Positions 53,507 through 61,781 are shown, numbered from the stretch's first letter. The stretch: 64,000 bases of DNA from Streptomyces flavofungini (GCF_014650815.1 NZ_BMVR01000022.1:1-64000), one strand, 5' to 3'. The notes: generated by a model not told the origin, from the letters alone. A program made the numbers and translations.

Positions 53507-55066
53507 TTACGAGGGCGGCACCGGGGGCGGTGTCGAGGGGTCGGCGCCGGGCTGGTTCTCCTTGGGCAGATGGCGGCTGACCTCCGCCTTCGTGAGGCCG
53601 AGCCCGCCGAGTTTGATCTCGTCCCAGGCCTGCAGGCGCTTGGTCGCGCGGTCCAGGTAGAGGACGGACGTCTCGACCGGGTCGGGGTGCTCGCCCTCGA
53701 CCGCGCGCAGTCCGCTCCCGCCCGTCGACCCCTCGATGCGCAGCCGCGTCCCCTCGTCCATGACCTCCATCTCCTGGTGGTGCACGTGCCCCGCGAGCAC
53801 CAGCGGCACCGTGCCGTCCGTCTTCCGCGCGGCCGTCGGGTTGTGCGTGACCGCGATGTCGACGGGGGTGCCCTCGGCCGCCTGGTCGCGCAGCGACGTG
53901 GCGAGGTTGAGGCCCGCCATCTCCTCGACCGGGTTGCCCTCCTGCGGGACCGAGCGGTCCGGGGTGAACTCGGGGTCCCCGATGCCCGCGAAGCGCAGTC
54001 CGGCTACGTCCGCGGGCTTCCCGCCGTCCAGGACGTGCGTGTTCTTGAGCTTCTTCAGATAGCGCTGCGTCGCCGTCGAGTCGTGGTTGCCGCGCACCCA
54101 CACGTAGGGCGCGCCCAGGTCCTCGATCGGGTCCAGGAAGGCGTTCTCGGCGGCGGTGCCGTGGTCCATGGTGTCGCCGGAGTCGACGATGACGTCGATC
54201 TCGTACTGCTCGACCAGTGAGGAGATGATCTTCCAGCTCGCCGGGTTCAGGTGGATGTCCGACACGTGGAGCAGGCGGATGGTGGAGGGGTCGGGTTCGT
54301 ACGCGGGGAGGGTCGACGTGACGTCGTACAGCTTCGTCACGTTCGTGACCAGGCGTGCCAACTCCCTTTGGTAGACGTCGAATTCGCTCACGATGTTGCG
54401 TGCGTTGCCGACGACCGAAGGGGCGCTGCTGAGCAGGCCGGAGAACTTCGGCTCCAGGACCGATTTGGGGTTCCAGGTCGCGTACGCCGCCGTGCCCGAC
54501 GCCGCCAGGAGCGCGAGGGCCAGGCCGCCCGCCGCCAGCGCCCTGCGCGGTCTGCGGTACACCGCCAGGCCCAGTGCCGTCGCGCCCGCGACCACGGCCG
54601 CGCAGGAACGCACCGCCAGATTGAGCGTGCCGGTGACGACGTCCCCCGCCACCTCCTCCTGCATCCCCGAGATCCGCTCCGGATGGTCGACCAACGCCTC
54701 CGAACGCACCGGATCCAGGCGGTCCACCTCGACGTCCAGGCGGATCGGCGCCACGTGCGAGTTCAGCTCCAGGGCGCCGAGCGGGGACACGTCGATCTTC
54801 GTGCCGCCGGTGAGGGACGGGCGCAGCTGCATGCGCGTGTCCATGGGCCCCACGGACGTACGTACGCTGCCGACGACCAGCAGCCCGAGCCAGGCCCCCA
54901 GCAGCACCACCGCCACCAGGCCCAGCGCACGCCCGAACGGGTGCGGGGTGCTGGTGAGGTTCGTGGTGGGGGGCGTGTGGGCCGCGCGGTAGCGGCGTAC
55001 GAGAGCGGTCGTCGCCCCGCGCAGGCCGCGCAGGTTCCGCAGAACGACCGTGACGTCGCGCCCCAT
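53507..55066 (-). CDS. Membrane-bound calcineurin-like metallophosphoesterase
   Basis: The ATG at 55066 (MGRDVTVVLRNLRG) gives 519 aa. Two to three transmembrane helices lie at about residues 47-68 and 148-200. The phosphatase domain starts near 255 with the metal ligands DIHL (LLHVSDIHLNPAS), SGDTMDHG, VRGNHDS, VTHNPTAAR and AGHVHHQE. It ends in a Pro-rich tail. The substrate is unknown: nucleotide, lipid head group or wall precursor. An 18-bp palindrome lies just upstream of the start. Confidence 0.9.
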   Translation of the reverse strand: MGRDVTVVLRNLRGLRGATTALVRRYRAAHTPPTTNLTSTPHPFGRALGLVAVVLLGAWLGLLVVGSVRTSVGPMDTRMQLRPSLTGGTKIDVSPLGALELNSHVAPIRLDVEVDRLDPVRSEALVDHPERISGMQEEVAGDVVTGTLNLAVRSCAAVVAGATALGLAVYRRPRRALAAGGLALALLAASGTAAYATWNPKSVLEPKFSGLLSSAPSVVGNARNIVSEFDVYQRELARLVTNVTKLYDVTSTLPAYEPDPSTIRLLHVSDIHLNPASWKIISSLVEQYEIDVIVDSGDTMDHGTAAENAFLDPIEDLGAPYVWVRGNHDSTATQRYLKKLKNTHVLDGGKPADVAGLRFAGIGDPEFTPDRSVPQEGNPVEEMAGLNLATSLRDQAAEGTPVDIAVTHNPTAARKTDGTVPLVLAGHVHHQEMEVMDEGTRLRIEGSTGGSGLRAVEGEHPDPVETSVLYLDRATKRLQAWDEIKLGGLGLTKAEVSRHLPKENQPGADPSTPPPVPPS

Positions 55067-55070
55067 TGGG

Positions 55071-55088
55071 CCCGTATGCCCATACGGG
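55071..55088. promoter_or_regulatory. 18-bp palindrome upstream of the metallophosphoesterase gene
   Basis: CCCGTATG-CC-CATACGGG is a perfect 8-bp inverted repeat, 5 nt before the ATG at 55066. It could be an operator over a leaderless start or a translation-masking hairpin. Confidence 0.5.
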
Positions 55089-55209
55089 GTGGTAGCTATG
55101 CCCGTGCCGGGCGGGCGCACGGCTCGTCGGGGGCACGGTCGCCGCTCCCGCGCGCGGCTGATTCCGGCCGGGGCGGCGGCGATGGTGGGGCGTGGCGGAC
55201 AATGGGCGG

Positions 55210-55560
55210 GTGCTGGAGATGACGCGCGAGGAGTTCGAGGAACTGGTGGCCGAGGCGCTCGACCGGATTCCTCCCGAGCTGACGCGGCTCATGGACAACG
55301 TCGCGGTGTTCGTCGAGGACGAACCGCCGAGCGACGATCCCGAGCTGCTTGGGCTGTACGAGGGAACTCCGCTCACCGATCGCGGGGAGTGGTACGCCGG
55401 GGTGCTGCCCGATCGCATCACCATCTACCGGGGGCCCACCCTGCGGATGTGCGAGTCGCGCGAGGACGTCGTCGCCGAGACCGAGATCACTGTGGTGCAC
55501 GAGGTGGCGCATCACTTCGGGATCGATGATGAGCGGTTGCACGCGCTGGGGTACGGCTAG
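55210..55560 (+). CDS. Zincin-like metallopeptidase of the minimal HExxHxxG type (DUF1025)
   Basis: GTG at 55210 (VLEMTREEFEELVAEALDRI) gives 116 aa; GACAAT 6 nt upstream suggests a leaderless start, and other starts at 55192 and 55219 are possible. The motif VVHEVAHHFGIDDERLHALGYG near the C-terminus supplies the zinc histidines in H-E-x-x-H-x-x-G and a downstream Asp. The family is small and cytoplasmic, of unknown substrate. The 3' end is embedded in a tandem repeat that includes the stop. Confidence 0.85.
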   Translation: MLEMTREEFEELVAEALDRIPPELTRLMDNVAVFVEDEPPSDDPELLGLYEGTPLTDRGEWYAGVLPDRITIYRGPTLRMCESREDVVAETEITVVHEVAHHFGIDDERLHALGYG

Positions 55561-55625
55561 CGGTCGCAGGCGCTGGGGTACGGCTGACGGTCGCAGGCGT
55601 GGGGGTACGGCTGAGGTCCCGCGGC
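55546..55625. repeat. 27-bp tandem repeat spanning the zincin stop codon
   Basis: GCGCTGGGGTACGGCT followed by AGCGGTCGCAG or GACGGTCGCAG occurs nearly three times, the last copy diverging. The first copy contains the last codons (ALGYG) and the stop. Confidence 0.8.
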
Positions 55626-55780
55626 ACGGCTGAGGCCGGGGGTTCTGACGCTTCGGGTGCGGTGCGGCCGGGGCTTCGGTCACAGGTCGGGTGCGGGTGC
55701 CACCGGTCCGTGTCCTCTTGCGGGGCGCGGGAGTTGGGCAGGGCGTCCCTTCCCCCCAGCGCCTTCGGAGGTGCTCGGCC

Positions 55781-56347
55781 GTGCGCCATGTGTACGTTTC
55801 CGTTCGGTTGGCCGCGGCCGTGGTGGCCGTCGCGGCGACCGCGGGCTGTATGAGCATCGGCGACGACGGGAGCGGCGGTCCCGCCCCCGCGCGGTCCGCC
55901 GGTGAGCGGAGCGGCGCCGCCGTCCCCGACGGGGGGACCGTCGCCCCCGGCGGCGCGCGCGGCGCCGGGCCCGAGGGCGGCCGCGAGGGCGGCGAGAAGG
56001 ACGGCAAGGGCAAGGACGCCAAGGGCGGCGAGAAGGGCCGGGGCAAGGACGGCAAGAGCCCGGACGCCGGACGCGGGAAGGACGCCGCGCCCGACGACAA
56101 GCCCTCGCAGGGCGGGTCCGGCGGCGGCTCGACCGTCAAGCCCACCAGCGACGGCGGCAAGCCCACGCCGACCCGTACACGGCCGGGGCCCCGGCCGACC
56201 CGGAGCACGCCCGCCCCCGACCCGACGACCGCCACCCCCACGCCCACGCAGGAGCCGACGTCCCCGGAGCCGTCGTCGTCCGCGCACGGCGGGGTGGGGG
56301 AGCCCGCGGGGCGGGGGGAGCCTTCGCCTCAGGCCGGGCCTGCGTAG
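55781..56347 (+). CDS. Low-complexity lipoprotein
   Basis: GTG at 55781 with GGAGG at 10 nt gives 188 aa. VRHVYVSVRLAAAVVAVAAT leads to a lipobox TAGC, so the mature Cys is near residue 23. Residues about 65-110 are charged repeats (GGEKDGKGKDAKGGEKGRGK), and the C-terminal half is a Thr/Pro/Ser-rich extended region. No folded domain is evident. It is probably an extracytoplasmic disordered protein tethered to the membrane; function unknown. Confidence 0.65.
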   Translation: MRHVYVSVRLAAAVVAVAATAGCMSIGDDGSGGPAPARSAGERSGAAVPDGGTVAPGGARGAGPEGGREGGEKDGKGKDAKGGEKGRGKDGKSPDAGRGKDAAPDDKPSQGGSGGGSTVKPTSDGGKPTPTRTRPGPRPTRSTPAPDPTTATPTPTQEPTSPEPSSSAHGGVGEPAGRGEPSPQAGPA

Positions 56348-56656
56348 GGCTGGGCGGGCGCGGGCGCGGGCGCGGGCGTCGGGGAGAGGCGTGGAGGTGT
56401 GGTCGGCGGGTCCGGGGAGGGACGCGGAGGAGGGGGCGGGGCCCTGGGAAAGCCCCGATATGGTGGGCGTTTGCCAATTGGGGTGGGGGGTGCGTATGGT
56501 GGTAGATCGTTTGATCCCATTTGCCCGGCGCCGACACAGAAGAGCGCCGCGTGGCGCGTACTCTCCCTTGCCGTGGCTGACCGCATAGAGGCGGTCCATT
56601 GCGAAATCACGGAGTTATGGGCGCGTGCCGAGACTCCGGAAGGTTTCGCATTTCGC
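56348..56656 (+). promoter_or_regulatory. Promoter and structured 5' leader of the DEAD-box helicase gene
   Basis: TTGCCA at 56471-56476 and TATGGT at 56495-56500 with an 18-bp spacer form the promoter, giving a leader of about 150 nt. TGCGAAAT at 56600-56607 is complementary to two tandem copies of TTTCGCA at 56644-56657, the second reaching the A of the ATG. No Shine-Dalgarno lies close to the start. The frame upstream of the ATG stays open to 56399 but lacks helicase-like conservation. Upstream of 56471 the sequence is G-rich and featureless. Confidence 0.5.
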
Positions 56657-58996
56657 ATGTCCATTTTCAGTTCTGACCACGCCGTCCTGCCCGAGAACGA
56701 GGCTGTCGCGACCGTCGAGAGCGACGCCGTAGCGGCCGTCGCCGAGACCGTCGCGGTCGCCGAGACCGTCGCCGACGCCGCCGAGACCGCCGAGGCCGAG
56801 GGCGTCACCGAGGTCACCGCCGACGCCGTCGCCGAAGCCGTGGAGGCCGACGCCGACGCCGAGCCCGAGATCACCTTCGGTGACCTGGGCCTGCCCGACG
56901 GCGTCGTCCGCAAGCTCGCCCGCAACGGCGTGCACACCCCGTTCCCGATCCAGGCCGCGACCATCCCGGACGCCCTGGCCGGCAAGGACATCCTGGGCCG
57001 TGGCCGCACCGGCTCCGGCAAGACCCTCTCCTTCGGCCTGCCGACCCTGGCGCGCCTCGCCGACGGGTACACGGAGAAGAAGAAGCCCCGCGCGGTCATC
57101 CTGACCCCGACCCGCGAGCTGGCGATGCAGGTCGCCGACGCCCTCCAGCCCTACGGCGACGTCCTCGGCCTGAAGATGAAGGTCGTCTGCGGCGGTACGT
57201 CCATGGGCAACCAGATCTACGCCCTGGAGCGCGGCGTCGACGTCCTCGTCGCCACCCCGGGCCGCCTGCGCGACATCATCAACCGCGGCGCCTGCTCCCT
57301 GGAGAACGTCGAGGTCGCCGTCCTCGACGAGGCCGACCAGATGTCCGACCTGGGCTTCCTGCCCGAGGTCACCGAGCTGCTCGACCAGGTCCCGGCCGGC
57401 GGCCAGCGCATGCTGTTCTCGGCCACGATGGAGAACGAGATCTCCACGCTGGTCAAGCGCTACCTGAACAACCCAGTGACGCACGAGGTCGACGCCGCCC
57501 AGGGCGCCGTCACGACCATGACGCACCACATCCTGATCGTGAAGCCCCGCGACAAGGCGCCGGTCACCGCCGCGATCGCCGCGCGCAAGGGCCGCACCAT
57601 CATCTTCGTCCGCACCCAGCTGGGCGCCGACCGCATCGCCGAGCAGCTCCGTGACGCCGGGGTGAAGGCCGACGCGCTGCACGGCGGCATGACGCAGGGC
57701 GCCCGTACGCGGACCCTCGCCGACTTCAAGGACGGCTACGTCAACGCGCTCGTCGCCACCGACGTCGCCGCCCGCGGCATCCACGTCGACGGCATCGACC
57801 TGGTCCTGAACGTGGACCCGGCCGGTGACCACAAGGACTACCTGCACCGCTCCGGCCGTACCGCCCGCGCGGGCCGCTCCGGCACGGTCGTCTCCCTGTC
57901 CCTGCCGCACCAGCGCCGCCAGATCTTCCGCCTGATGGAGGACGCGGGCGTCGACGCCTCGCGCCACATCATCAACGGCGGCGGCGCCTTCGAGCCCGAG
58001 GTCGCCGAGATCACCGGCGCCCGCTCCATGACCGAGGTCCAGGCCGAGTCCGCGGGCAACGCGGCCACCCAGGCCGAGCGTGAGGTCCGCGACCTCACCA
58101 AGGACCTGGAGCGCGCCCAGCGCCGCGCCGCCGAGCTGCGCGACGAGGCCGACCGCCTCACCGCCCGCGCGGCCCGCGAGCGCGGCGAGGACCCGGCAGC
58201 CGCGGTCGCCGAAGCCGCCGAGGCCGCTGCCGAGGCGCCCGCCGCCGAGGCCACCGAGGTGTCGGTGCCCGAGCAGCCGGTCGCCGAGCGCCCGGTCCGC
58301 GACGACCGTCCCTCGTACGAGCAGCGTCGTCCGGCCCGTGACGAGCGCGGCAACTACGAGAAGGAGCGCCGCTCCTTCGACCGCCGTGACGACCGCGGTG
58401 GTGACCGTGGCGGCTTCAACCGCGACCGTCGCGACGACCGCGGCGGCTTCAACCGCGACCGCCGTGACGACCGCGGCAACGGTGGCGGCTTCAACCGTGA
58501 CCGCCGTGACGACCGTGGCGGCTTCAACCGCGACGACCGCGGTGGTGACCGTGGCGGCTTCCGCCGCGACTTCAACCGTGACGACCGTGGCGGCCGCTCC
58601 TTCGAGCGCCGTGACGACCGTGGCGGCGACCGCGGTGGCAACGGTGGCGGCTTTAACCGTGACCGTCGTGACGACCGTGGTGGCCGTCCCTTCGAGCGCC
58701 GTGACGACCGTGGTAACGGTGGCGGCTTTAACCGCGACCGTCGTGACGACCGTGGTGGCCGCTCCTTCGAGCGCCGTGACGAGCGGGGCGGCGGCTTCCG
58801 CCGCGACGACCGCCCGTCCGGCCACCGGGGCAGCGACCGCCCGTTCAACCGTGACCGCCGCGACGACCGCCCCGCCGGCGGCCACCGCGCCGGCGGCCAC
58901 GACCGTCCGTCGTACAACCGCGGCTCCGGCACCGGCACCGGCACTGGCTCCTTCGGCCGCCGCGACGACAAGCCGCGCTGGAAGCGCAACGGCTGA
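56657..58996 (+). CDS. DEAD-box RNA helicase with RGG-like C-terminal tail
   Basis: The ATG at 56657 (MSIFSSDHAVLPENEAVATV) gives 779 aa. The first 70 residues are acidic Ala/Val/Glu. The helicase core shows ITFGDLGLPDGVVRKLARNGVHTPFPIQ (Q motif), GRTGSGKT, PTRELAMQVA, TPGR, VLDEADQM, SATM and HRSGRTARAGRSG in order at residues about 74-430. Residues about 455-540 are a helical Ala/Glu/Arg region. From about 560 on, units such as RRDDRGG and GGFNRDRRDDRGG repeat more than a dozen times. This tail should bind RNA weakly and promote condensates. It is probably a cold- or stress-related helicase. Confidence 0.95.
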   Translation: MSIFSSDHAVLPENEAVATVESDAVAAVAETVAVAETVADAAETAEAEGVTEVTADAVAEAVEADADAEPEITFGDLGLPDGVVRKLARNGVHTPFPIQAATIPDALAGKDILGRGRTGSGKTLSFGLPTLARLADGYTEKKKPRAVILTPTRELAMQVADALQPYGDVLGLKMKVVCGGTSMGNQIYALERGVDVLVATPGRLRDIINRGACSLENVEVAVLDEADQMSDLGFLPEVTELLDQVPAGGQRMLFSATMENEISTLVKRYLNNPVTHEVDAAQGAVTTMTHHILIVKPRDKAPVTAAIAARKGRTIIFVRTQLGADRIAEQLRDAGVKADALHGGMTQGARTRTLADFKDGYVNALVATDVAARGIHVDGIDLVLNVDPAGDHKDYLHRSGRTARAGRSGTVVSLSLPHQRRQIFRLMEDAGVDASRHIINGGGAFEPEVAEITGARSMTEVQAESAGNAATQAEREVRDLTKDLERAQRRAAELRDEADRLTARAARERGEDPAAAVAEAAEAAAEAPAAEATEVSVPEQPVAERPVRDDRPSYEQRRPARDERGNYEKERRSFDRRDDRGGDRGGFNRDRRDDRGGFNRDRRDDRGNGGGFNRDRRDDRGGFNRDDRGGDRGGFRRDFNRDDRGGRSFERRDDRGGDRGGNGGGFNRDRRDDRGGRPFERRDDRGNGGGFNRDRRDDRGGRSFERRDERGGGFRRDDRPSGHRGSDRPFNRDRRDDRPAGGHRAGGHDRPSYNRGSGTGTGTGSFGRRDDKPRWKRNG
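58375..58860. repeat. Repetitive coding DNA for RDDRGG units
   Basis: Blocks such as CGCCGTGACGACCGTGGCGG and GGCTTCAACCGCGACCGTCG recur about every 30-60 bp in frame inside the helicase gene. Such repeats change length readily by slippage or recombination. Confidence 0.9.
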
Positions 58997-59015
58997 CGCC
59001 GTCTGAGCAGTAACT

Positions 59016-59051
59016 GAAGGCCCGTACGACGTACTCGTCGTACGGGCCTTC
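59016..59051 (+). terminator. Terminator of the DEAD-box helicase gene
   Basis: GAAGGCCCGTACGAC-GTACTC-GTCGTACGGGCCTTC is a perfect 15-bp stem with a 6-nt loop, 19 nt past the stop. Confidence 0.92.
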
Positions 59052-59141
59052 GCCAGACCACGGGCACACGGACGGGATACCCGATCGGATGCCGGGCCCC
59101 GTCCGGCTATGCTCATGGGTGCGCCGACACTGTGTCGGCGA

Positions 59142-59217
59142 GGACCGTTAGCTCAATTGGCAGAGCAGTGGACTTTTAATCCATTGGTTGTGGGTTCGAG
59201 TCCCACACGGTCTACCA
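59142..59217 (+). tRNA. tRNA-Lys (anticodon TTT)
   Basis: This 76-nt gene includes an encoded CCA. Acceptor GGACCGT pairs with ACGGTCT (one G-T pair at position 1), the anticodon arm is GTGGA-CTTTTAA-TCCAT with TTT, and the T arm is GTGGGTTCGAGTCCCAC. TATGCT at 59108-59113 is its -10 box. It marks the left edge of an accessory-looking stretch. Confidence 0.94.
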
Positions 59218-59474
59218 AGAGCGGGAGCGAGAAACCCCCTCTGAACTGCTACGCAGCGTCCGGGTCCACTTCGGTGGGCTCGGGCGCTTCTTCGTTCTCC
59301 GGCTCGTGCGTGAGCGATGCGTGAGCGGACGGGGCATCAGCAGGGCGCCCAGGCCCTGCCCGGTGAGGGAGCGGGCCAGGTGGGGCCGTAGGCCGGCCGC
59401 ATCGGTCTCCAGGTCTGCTCGTTCGCCCGGGGGCGGAGGCTGACCGGGCTGCTGTTGCGGTGCGCCGGGCGGGG
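59218..59474 (-). pseudogene. Possible truncated C-terminal coding fragment beside tRNA-Lys
   Basis: On the minus strand a frame ending at TAG 59249-59251 reads DAPSAHASLTHEPENEEAPE then PTEVDPDAA, an acidic tail that looks like a genuine protein C-terminus. A second frame just upstream reads LARSLTGQGLGALLMP. Neither has a start or a full domain. A degraded gene, perhaps an element-encoded one placed against the tRNA, is the likeliest reading; an integrase cannot be shown. Confidence 0.3.
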
Positions 59475-60107
59475 TCATGGGGGTGTGAGGGTGTCGAGCC
59501 GGGCAGCGAGGCCGGGGCGGGCGGCGGCCAGGTAGGGGCGGGTGGCAGCCAAGGGGGCGATGAGATCGGCGGGGTCGTCGTGGGCGAGGGCCGCGTGGAG
59601 CTCGCCGAGCGGGCGGCGGGCGGCGGGGGGAAGGTCGGTGAGTGCGGTGATCTGGCCGGCGAGGCGGCGCAGGTCTGCCGCGTTGCGGCGGGCCCAGGTG
59701 GCGGTGCTCCGTTCGGCGGCCCGGGCCTGGCGGGTGGCCGTCACACGCTCTTCGCCGGTGGTCCCGGCGGGGCCGGGACGGCCGCGCAGGTAGCGGCGCT
59801 CGGCGGCCTGGCGGCTGGCGACGCCGAGGGGGTGGGCGAGGTCGGCCCAGCTGGCTCCCGCGTCGCGGGCCGTTTCGATCAGGCCGGTCTCCCATCCGGC
59901 GAGCCGCTCGCGTACCTGCCTCAGCAGCATCAGGGAGGCCAGCGCCTGCTCCGGCCCGGGACCGGGGGTGTCGGGGATGTCCTTGGCCCCTTGCTGGGCG
60001 TCGCGCAGGGCGTTGTCTATGGCATCAAGGGCCGCCGCGGCGGCGAGGAACGACGCCGGGCTGTGGGCGTCGGTGCGGGACGGGGACGGCTGGTCGGCCG
60101 GGGTCAC
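59475..60107 (-). CDS. rheA: Hsp18 repressor RheA-like protein
   Basis: GGGAGG lies 5 nt before the GTG at 60107, giving 210 aa; upstream ATGs at 60131 and 60161 in frame lack such a site. The protein is helical and rich in Ala, Arg and Leu, with LLRQVRERLAGWETGLIETA then RDAGASWADLAHPLGVASRQAAERRYLRG, a helix-turn-helix-like segment near residue 75-100. It is divergent from hsp18 and an exact TGTCATC-N5-GATGACA site lies between, which is the reported target of RheA of S. albus, a temperature-sensing repressor. The identity rests on this position and operator. Confidence 0.75.
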   Translation of the reverse strand: MTPADQPSPSRTDAHSPASFLAAAAALDAIDNALRDAQQGAKDIPDTPGPGPEQALASLMLLRQVRERLAGWETGLIETARDAGASWADLAHPLGVASRQAAERRYLRGRPGPAGTTGEERVTATRQARAAERSTATWARRNAADLRRLAGQITALTDLPPAARRPLGELHAALAHDDPADLIAPLAATRPYLAAARPGLAARLDTLTPP

Positions 60108-60125
60108 GGGCACCTCCCTCGGGCT

Positions 60126-60179
60126 TGTCATCAGGAAGACGACACCGTGTTTGTCATCCATTGGATGACATGTTACAAC
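60126..60179. promoter_or_regulatory. RheA operator and face-to-face promoters of rheA and hsp18
   Basis: TGTCATC-CATTG-GATGACA at 60152-60170 is a perfect inverted repeat and overlaps TTGTCA (60151), the hsp18 -35, which is 17 bp from TACAAC at 60174. On the minus strand TTGTAA and GACAAA with a 17-bp spacer flank the same operator for rheA. An extra half-site TGTCATC occurs at 60126-60132 within the rheA leader. Confidence 0.85.
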
Positions 60180-60236
60180 GGTGTCAGTGAAGCGCATTGG
60201 CAGCAACTGCCTGAACCTGCTGGAGGTGTTTTCACG

Positions 60237-60668
60237 ATGTTGATGCGCACTGACCCCTTCCGTGAGCTGGACCGGCTGGCGCAGCAGCTGATGGGCCCGG
60301 GCACCTGGTCGAAGCCGTCCGCGATGCCGATGGACGCCTACCGCGCGGGCGACGAGTACGTGGTGGCCTTCGACCTGCCCGGCGTCAGCGCGGACGCGAT
60401 CGACATCGACGTCGAGCGGAACATGCTGACGGTCAGGGCCGAGCGCCGACCGGTGGCGAAGGCCGACGACGTGCAGATGGAACTCTCCGAGCGGCCGCTG
60501 GGCGTCTTCTCCCGCCAGATCGTGCTCGCCGACACCCTCGACACCGAGCACATCAAGGCCGACTACGACGCGGGCGTGCTCACCCTGCGCATCCCGATCG
60601 CCGAGCGCGCCAAGCCCCGCAAGATCTCCATCGGCGTTGGGACCGGCGGCAAGGAGATCTCCGGCTGA
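60237..60668 (+). CDS. hsp18: Small heat-shock protein Hsp18 (Hsp20/alpha-crystallin family)
   Basis: GGAGG lies 10 nt before the ATG at 60237, giving 143 aa. The N-terminus MLMRTDPFRELDRLAQQLMG and the alpha-crystallin domain (AYRAGDEYVVAFDLPGVSAD ... ERPLGVFSRQIVLADTLDTE ... GVLTLRIPIAERAKPRKISI) are typical, including the GVLTL motif and the C-terminal IxI-like ISI. It holds unfolding proteins as an ATP-independent chaperone and is needed at high temperature in Streptomyces. Transcription should be released from RheA on heating. Confidence 0.95.
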   Translation: MLMRTDPFRELDRLAQQLMGPGTWSKPSAMPMDAYRAGDEYVVAFDLPGVSADAIDIDVERNMLTVRAERRPVAKADDVQMELSERPLGVFSRQIVLADTLDTEHIKADYDAGVLTLRIPIAERAKPRKISIGVGTGGKEISG

Positions 60669-60769
60669 CACCGGCCGGACTGGTGCGGAGGACGGGCACC
60701 TGATCTCCCCGACGCCCCGCCCTCCGCACCCGTGGGCAGTCCGAAGGACAAGAAGGGGCGGCGGCCGAG

Positions 60770-61165
60770 ATGACTCTGCGACGCGAAGCGTTCCTCGACC
60801 ACGTCAAGGAGCGCGGCGAGTACGGCACTGTTCGGGAAGCCGAGCGCGCGGCCCGTGTGGTGCTCGCCCTGCTCGGCGCGCACCTGGTCGGCGAGGTCCG
60901 CGCTCAGCTCGCGGCACGCCTGCCGGAGGAATTCGCCCTGATCCTGCTCAACCCGCTGCAGAGCGCCGAACCGCTGCCGACGGAGCGGTTCGTCAGGGCG
61001 GCCGCGGCCTGGATCGAGGGCGCCACCGAGCAGACCGCGACCTGGGACGTCAGCGCCGTGCTGTCCACGGTCGCCGACACCGCCGGCGACGACCTGATGG
61101 GGCAGATCCTGCTCCAGCTCCCCGCCGGCTACGACCTCCTCTTCGGCCGGCCTCAGCCCACCTGA
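60770..61165 (+). CDS. DUF2267 domain protein 1
   Basis: The 131-aa protein contains a DUF2267 helical domain from residue 5 to 128 (FLDHVKERGEYGTVREAERA ... HLVGEVRAQLAARLPEEFAL). The end, LLQLPAGYDLLFGRPQ, matches the end of the next gene product. It follows hsp18 by 101 nt. DUF2267 genes commonly accompany Hsp20 and stress genes in actinobacteria; the biochemical role is unknown. Confidence 0.85.
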   Translation: MTLRREAFLDHVKERGEYGTVREAERAARVVLALLGAHLVGEVRAQLAARLPEEFALILLNPLQSAEPLPTERFVRAAAAWIEGATEQTATWDVSAVLSTVADTAGDDLMGQILLQLPAGYDLLFGRPQPT

Positions 61166-61218
61166 CCCCTACCTCGGTGCCACACATCCGCACCGCTCCA
61201 CGAAAGGCATGCACCGCA

Positions 61219-61662
61219 GTGATCACCGACGTGCGCGTACCGTCTGAGCACCAGAAGCCGTATGGGGCGGCGTACGAGCAGATGCTGGAGAAGGTCCGCT
61301 ACGAAGGCGCCTACGCCACCCTCGAGAGAGCCGACGAAGCCGTCCGCCTGGTCCTATCGGGGCTGGGACGCCAGCTGACCGGCGATGAACGCGTCGGCCT
61401 GGCCGCCTGTCTGCCCCGGGAGGCCGCGCGTGTCCTGACCGCGCAGATCCCCGACACCCAGCTGCTGACCGGATGGGCCTTCGTCAAGGACCTCGCCGCC
61501 CGCTCCGGGGCATCCCTGGCCACCACCCGCTGGGACACCGGCTCCGTCTTCGCCGCCCTCGCCGCCCACGCCGGCCCCGACCTCATCACCCGCATCCTGC
61601 ACCAGCTCCCCACCGGCTACGCGCTGCTGTTCGGCCAAGCCGAACTCAACTCCGCCGCGTAA
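61219..61662 (+). CDS. DUF2267 domain protein 2
   Basis: The 147-aa protein from GTG 61219 has GAYATLERADEAVRLVLSGL, LTGDERVGLAACLPREAARV and ends RILHQLPTGYALLFGQAELN. It is paralogous to the preceding protein and 53 nt behind it, so it arose by tandem duplication and divergence. It probably shares the hsp18 transcript. A terminator follows at 61717. Confidence 0.83.
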   Translation: MITDVRVPSEHQKPYGAAYEQMLEKVRYEGAYATLERADEAVRLVLSGLGRQLTGDERVGLAACLPREAARVLTAQIPDTQLLTGWAFVKDLAARSGASLATTRWDTGSVFAALAAHAGPDLITRILHQLPTGYALLFGQAELNSAA

Positions 61663-61716
61663 ACGGGCACCTGGCGCCCGGCGGGCCGCAACAGAGGACC
61701 TCCGGCCGGGCTTGGT

Positions 61717-61747
61717 GAAGTCCCCGATCGCGCAGATCGGGGACTTC
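61717..61747 (+). terminator. Terminator of the hsp18-DUF2267 unit
   Basis: GAAGTCCCCGATC-GCGCA-GATCGGGGACTTC is a perfect 13-bp stem with a 5-nt loop and is followed by TGCTTTCC. Confidence 0.9.
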
Positions 61748-61781
61748 TGCTTTCCACCCGACCGACATGTAGCTGTGCGTG

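Noticed and set aside
58375..58860. CRISPR-like repeats
   Set aside because: The repeats are in-frame RDDRGG codons of the helicase, with no unique spacers and no cas genes nearby.
60107..60161. Start of rheA at the ATG within the operator (60161) or at 60131
   Set aside because: Neither has a Shine-Dalgarno sequence, while GTG 60107 has GGGAGG at 5 nt.
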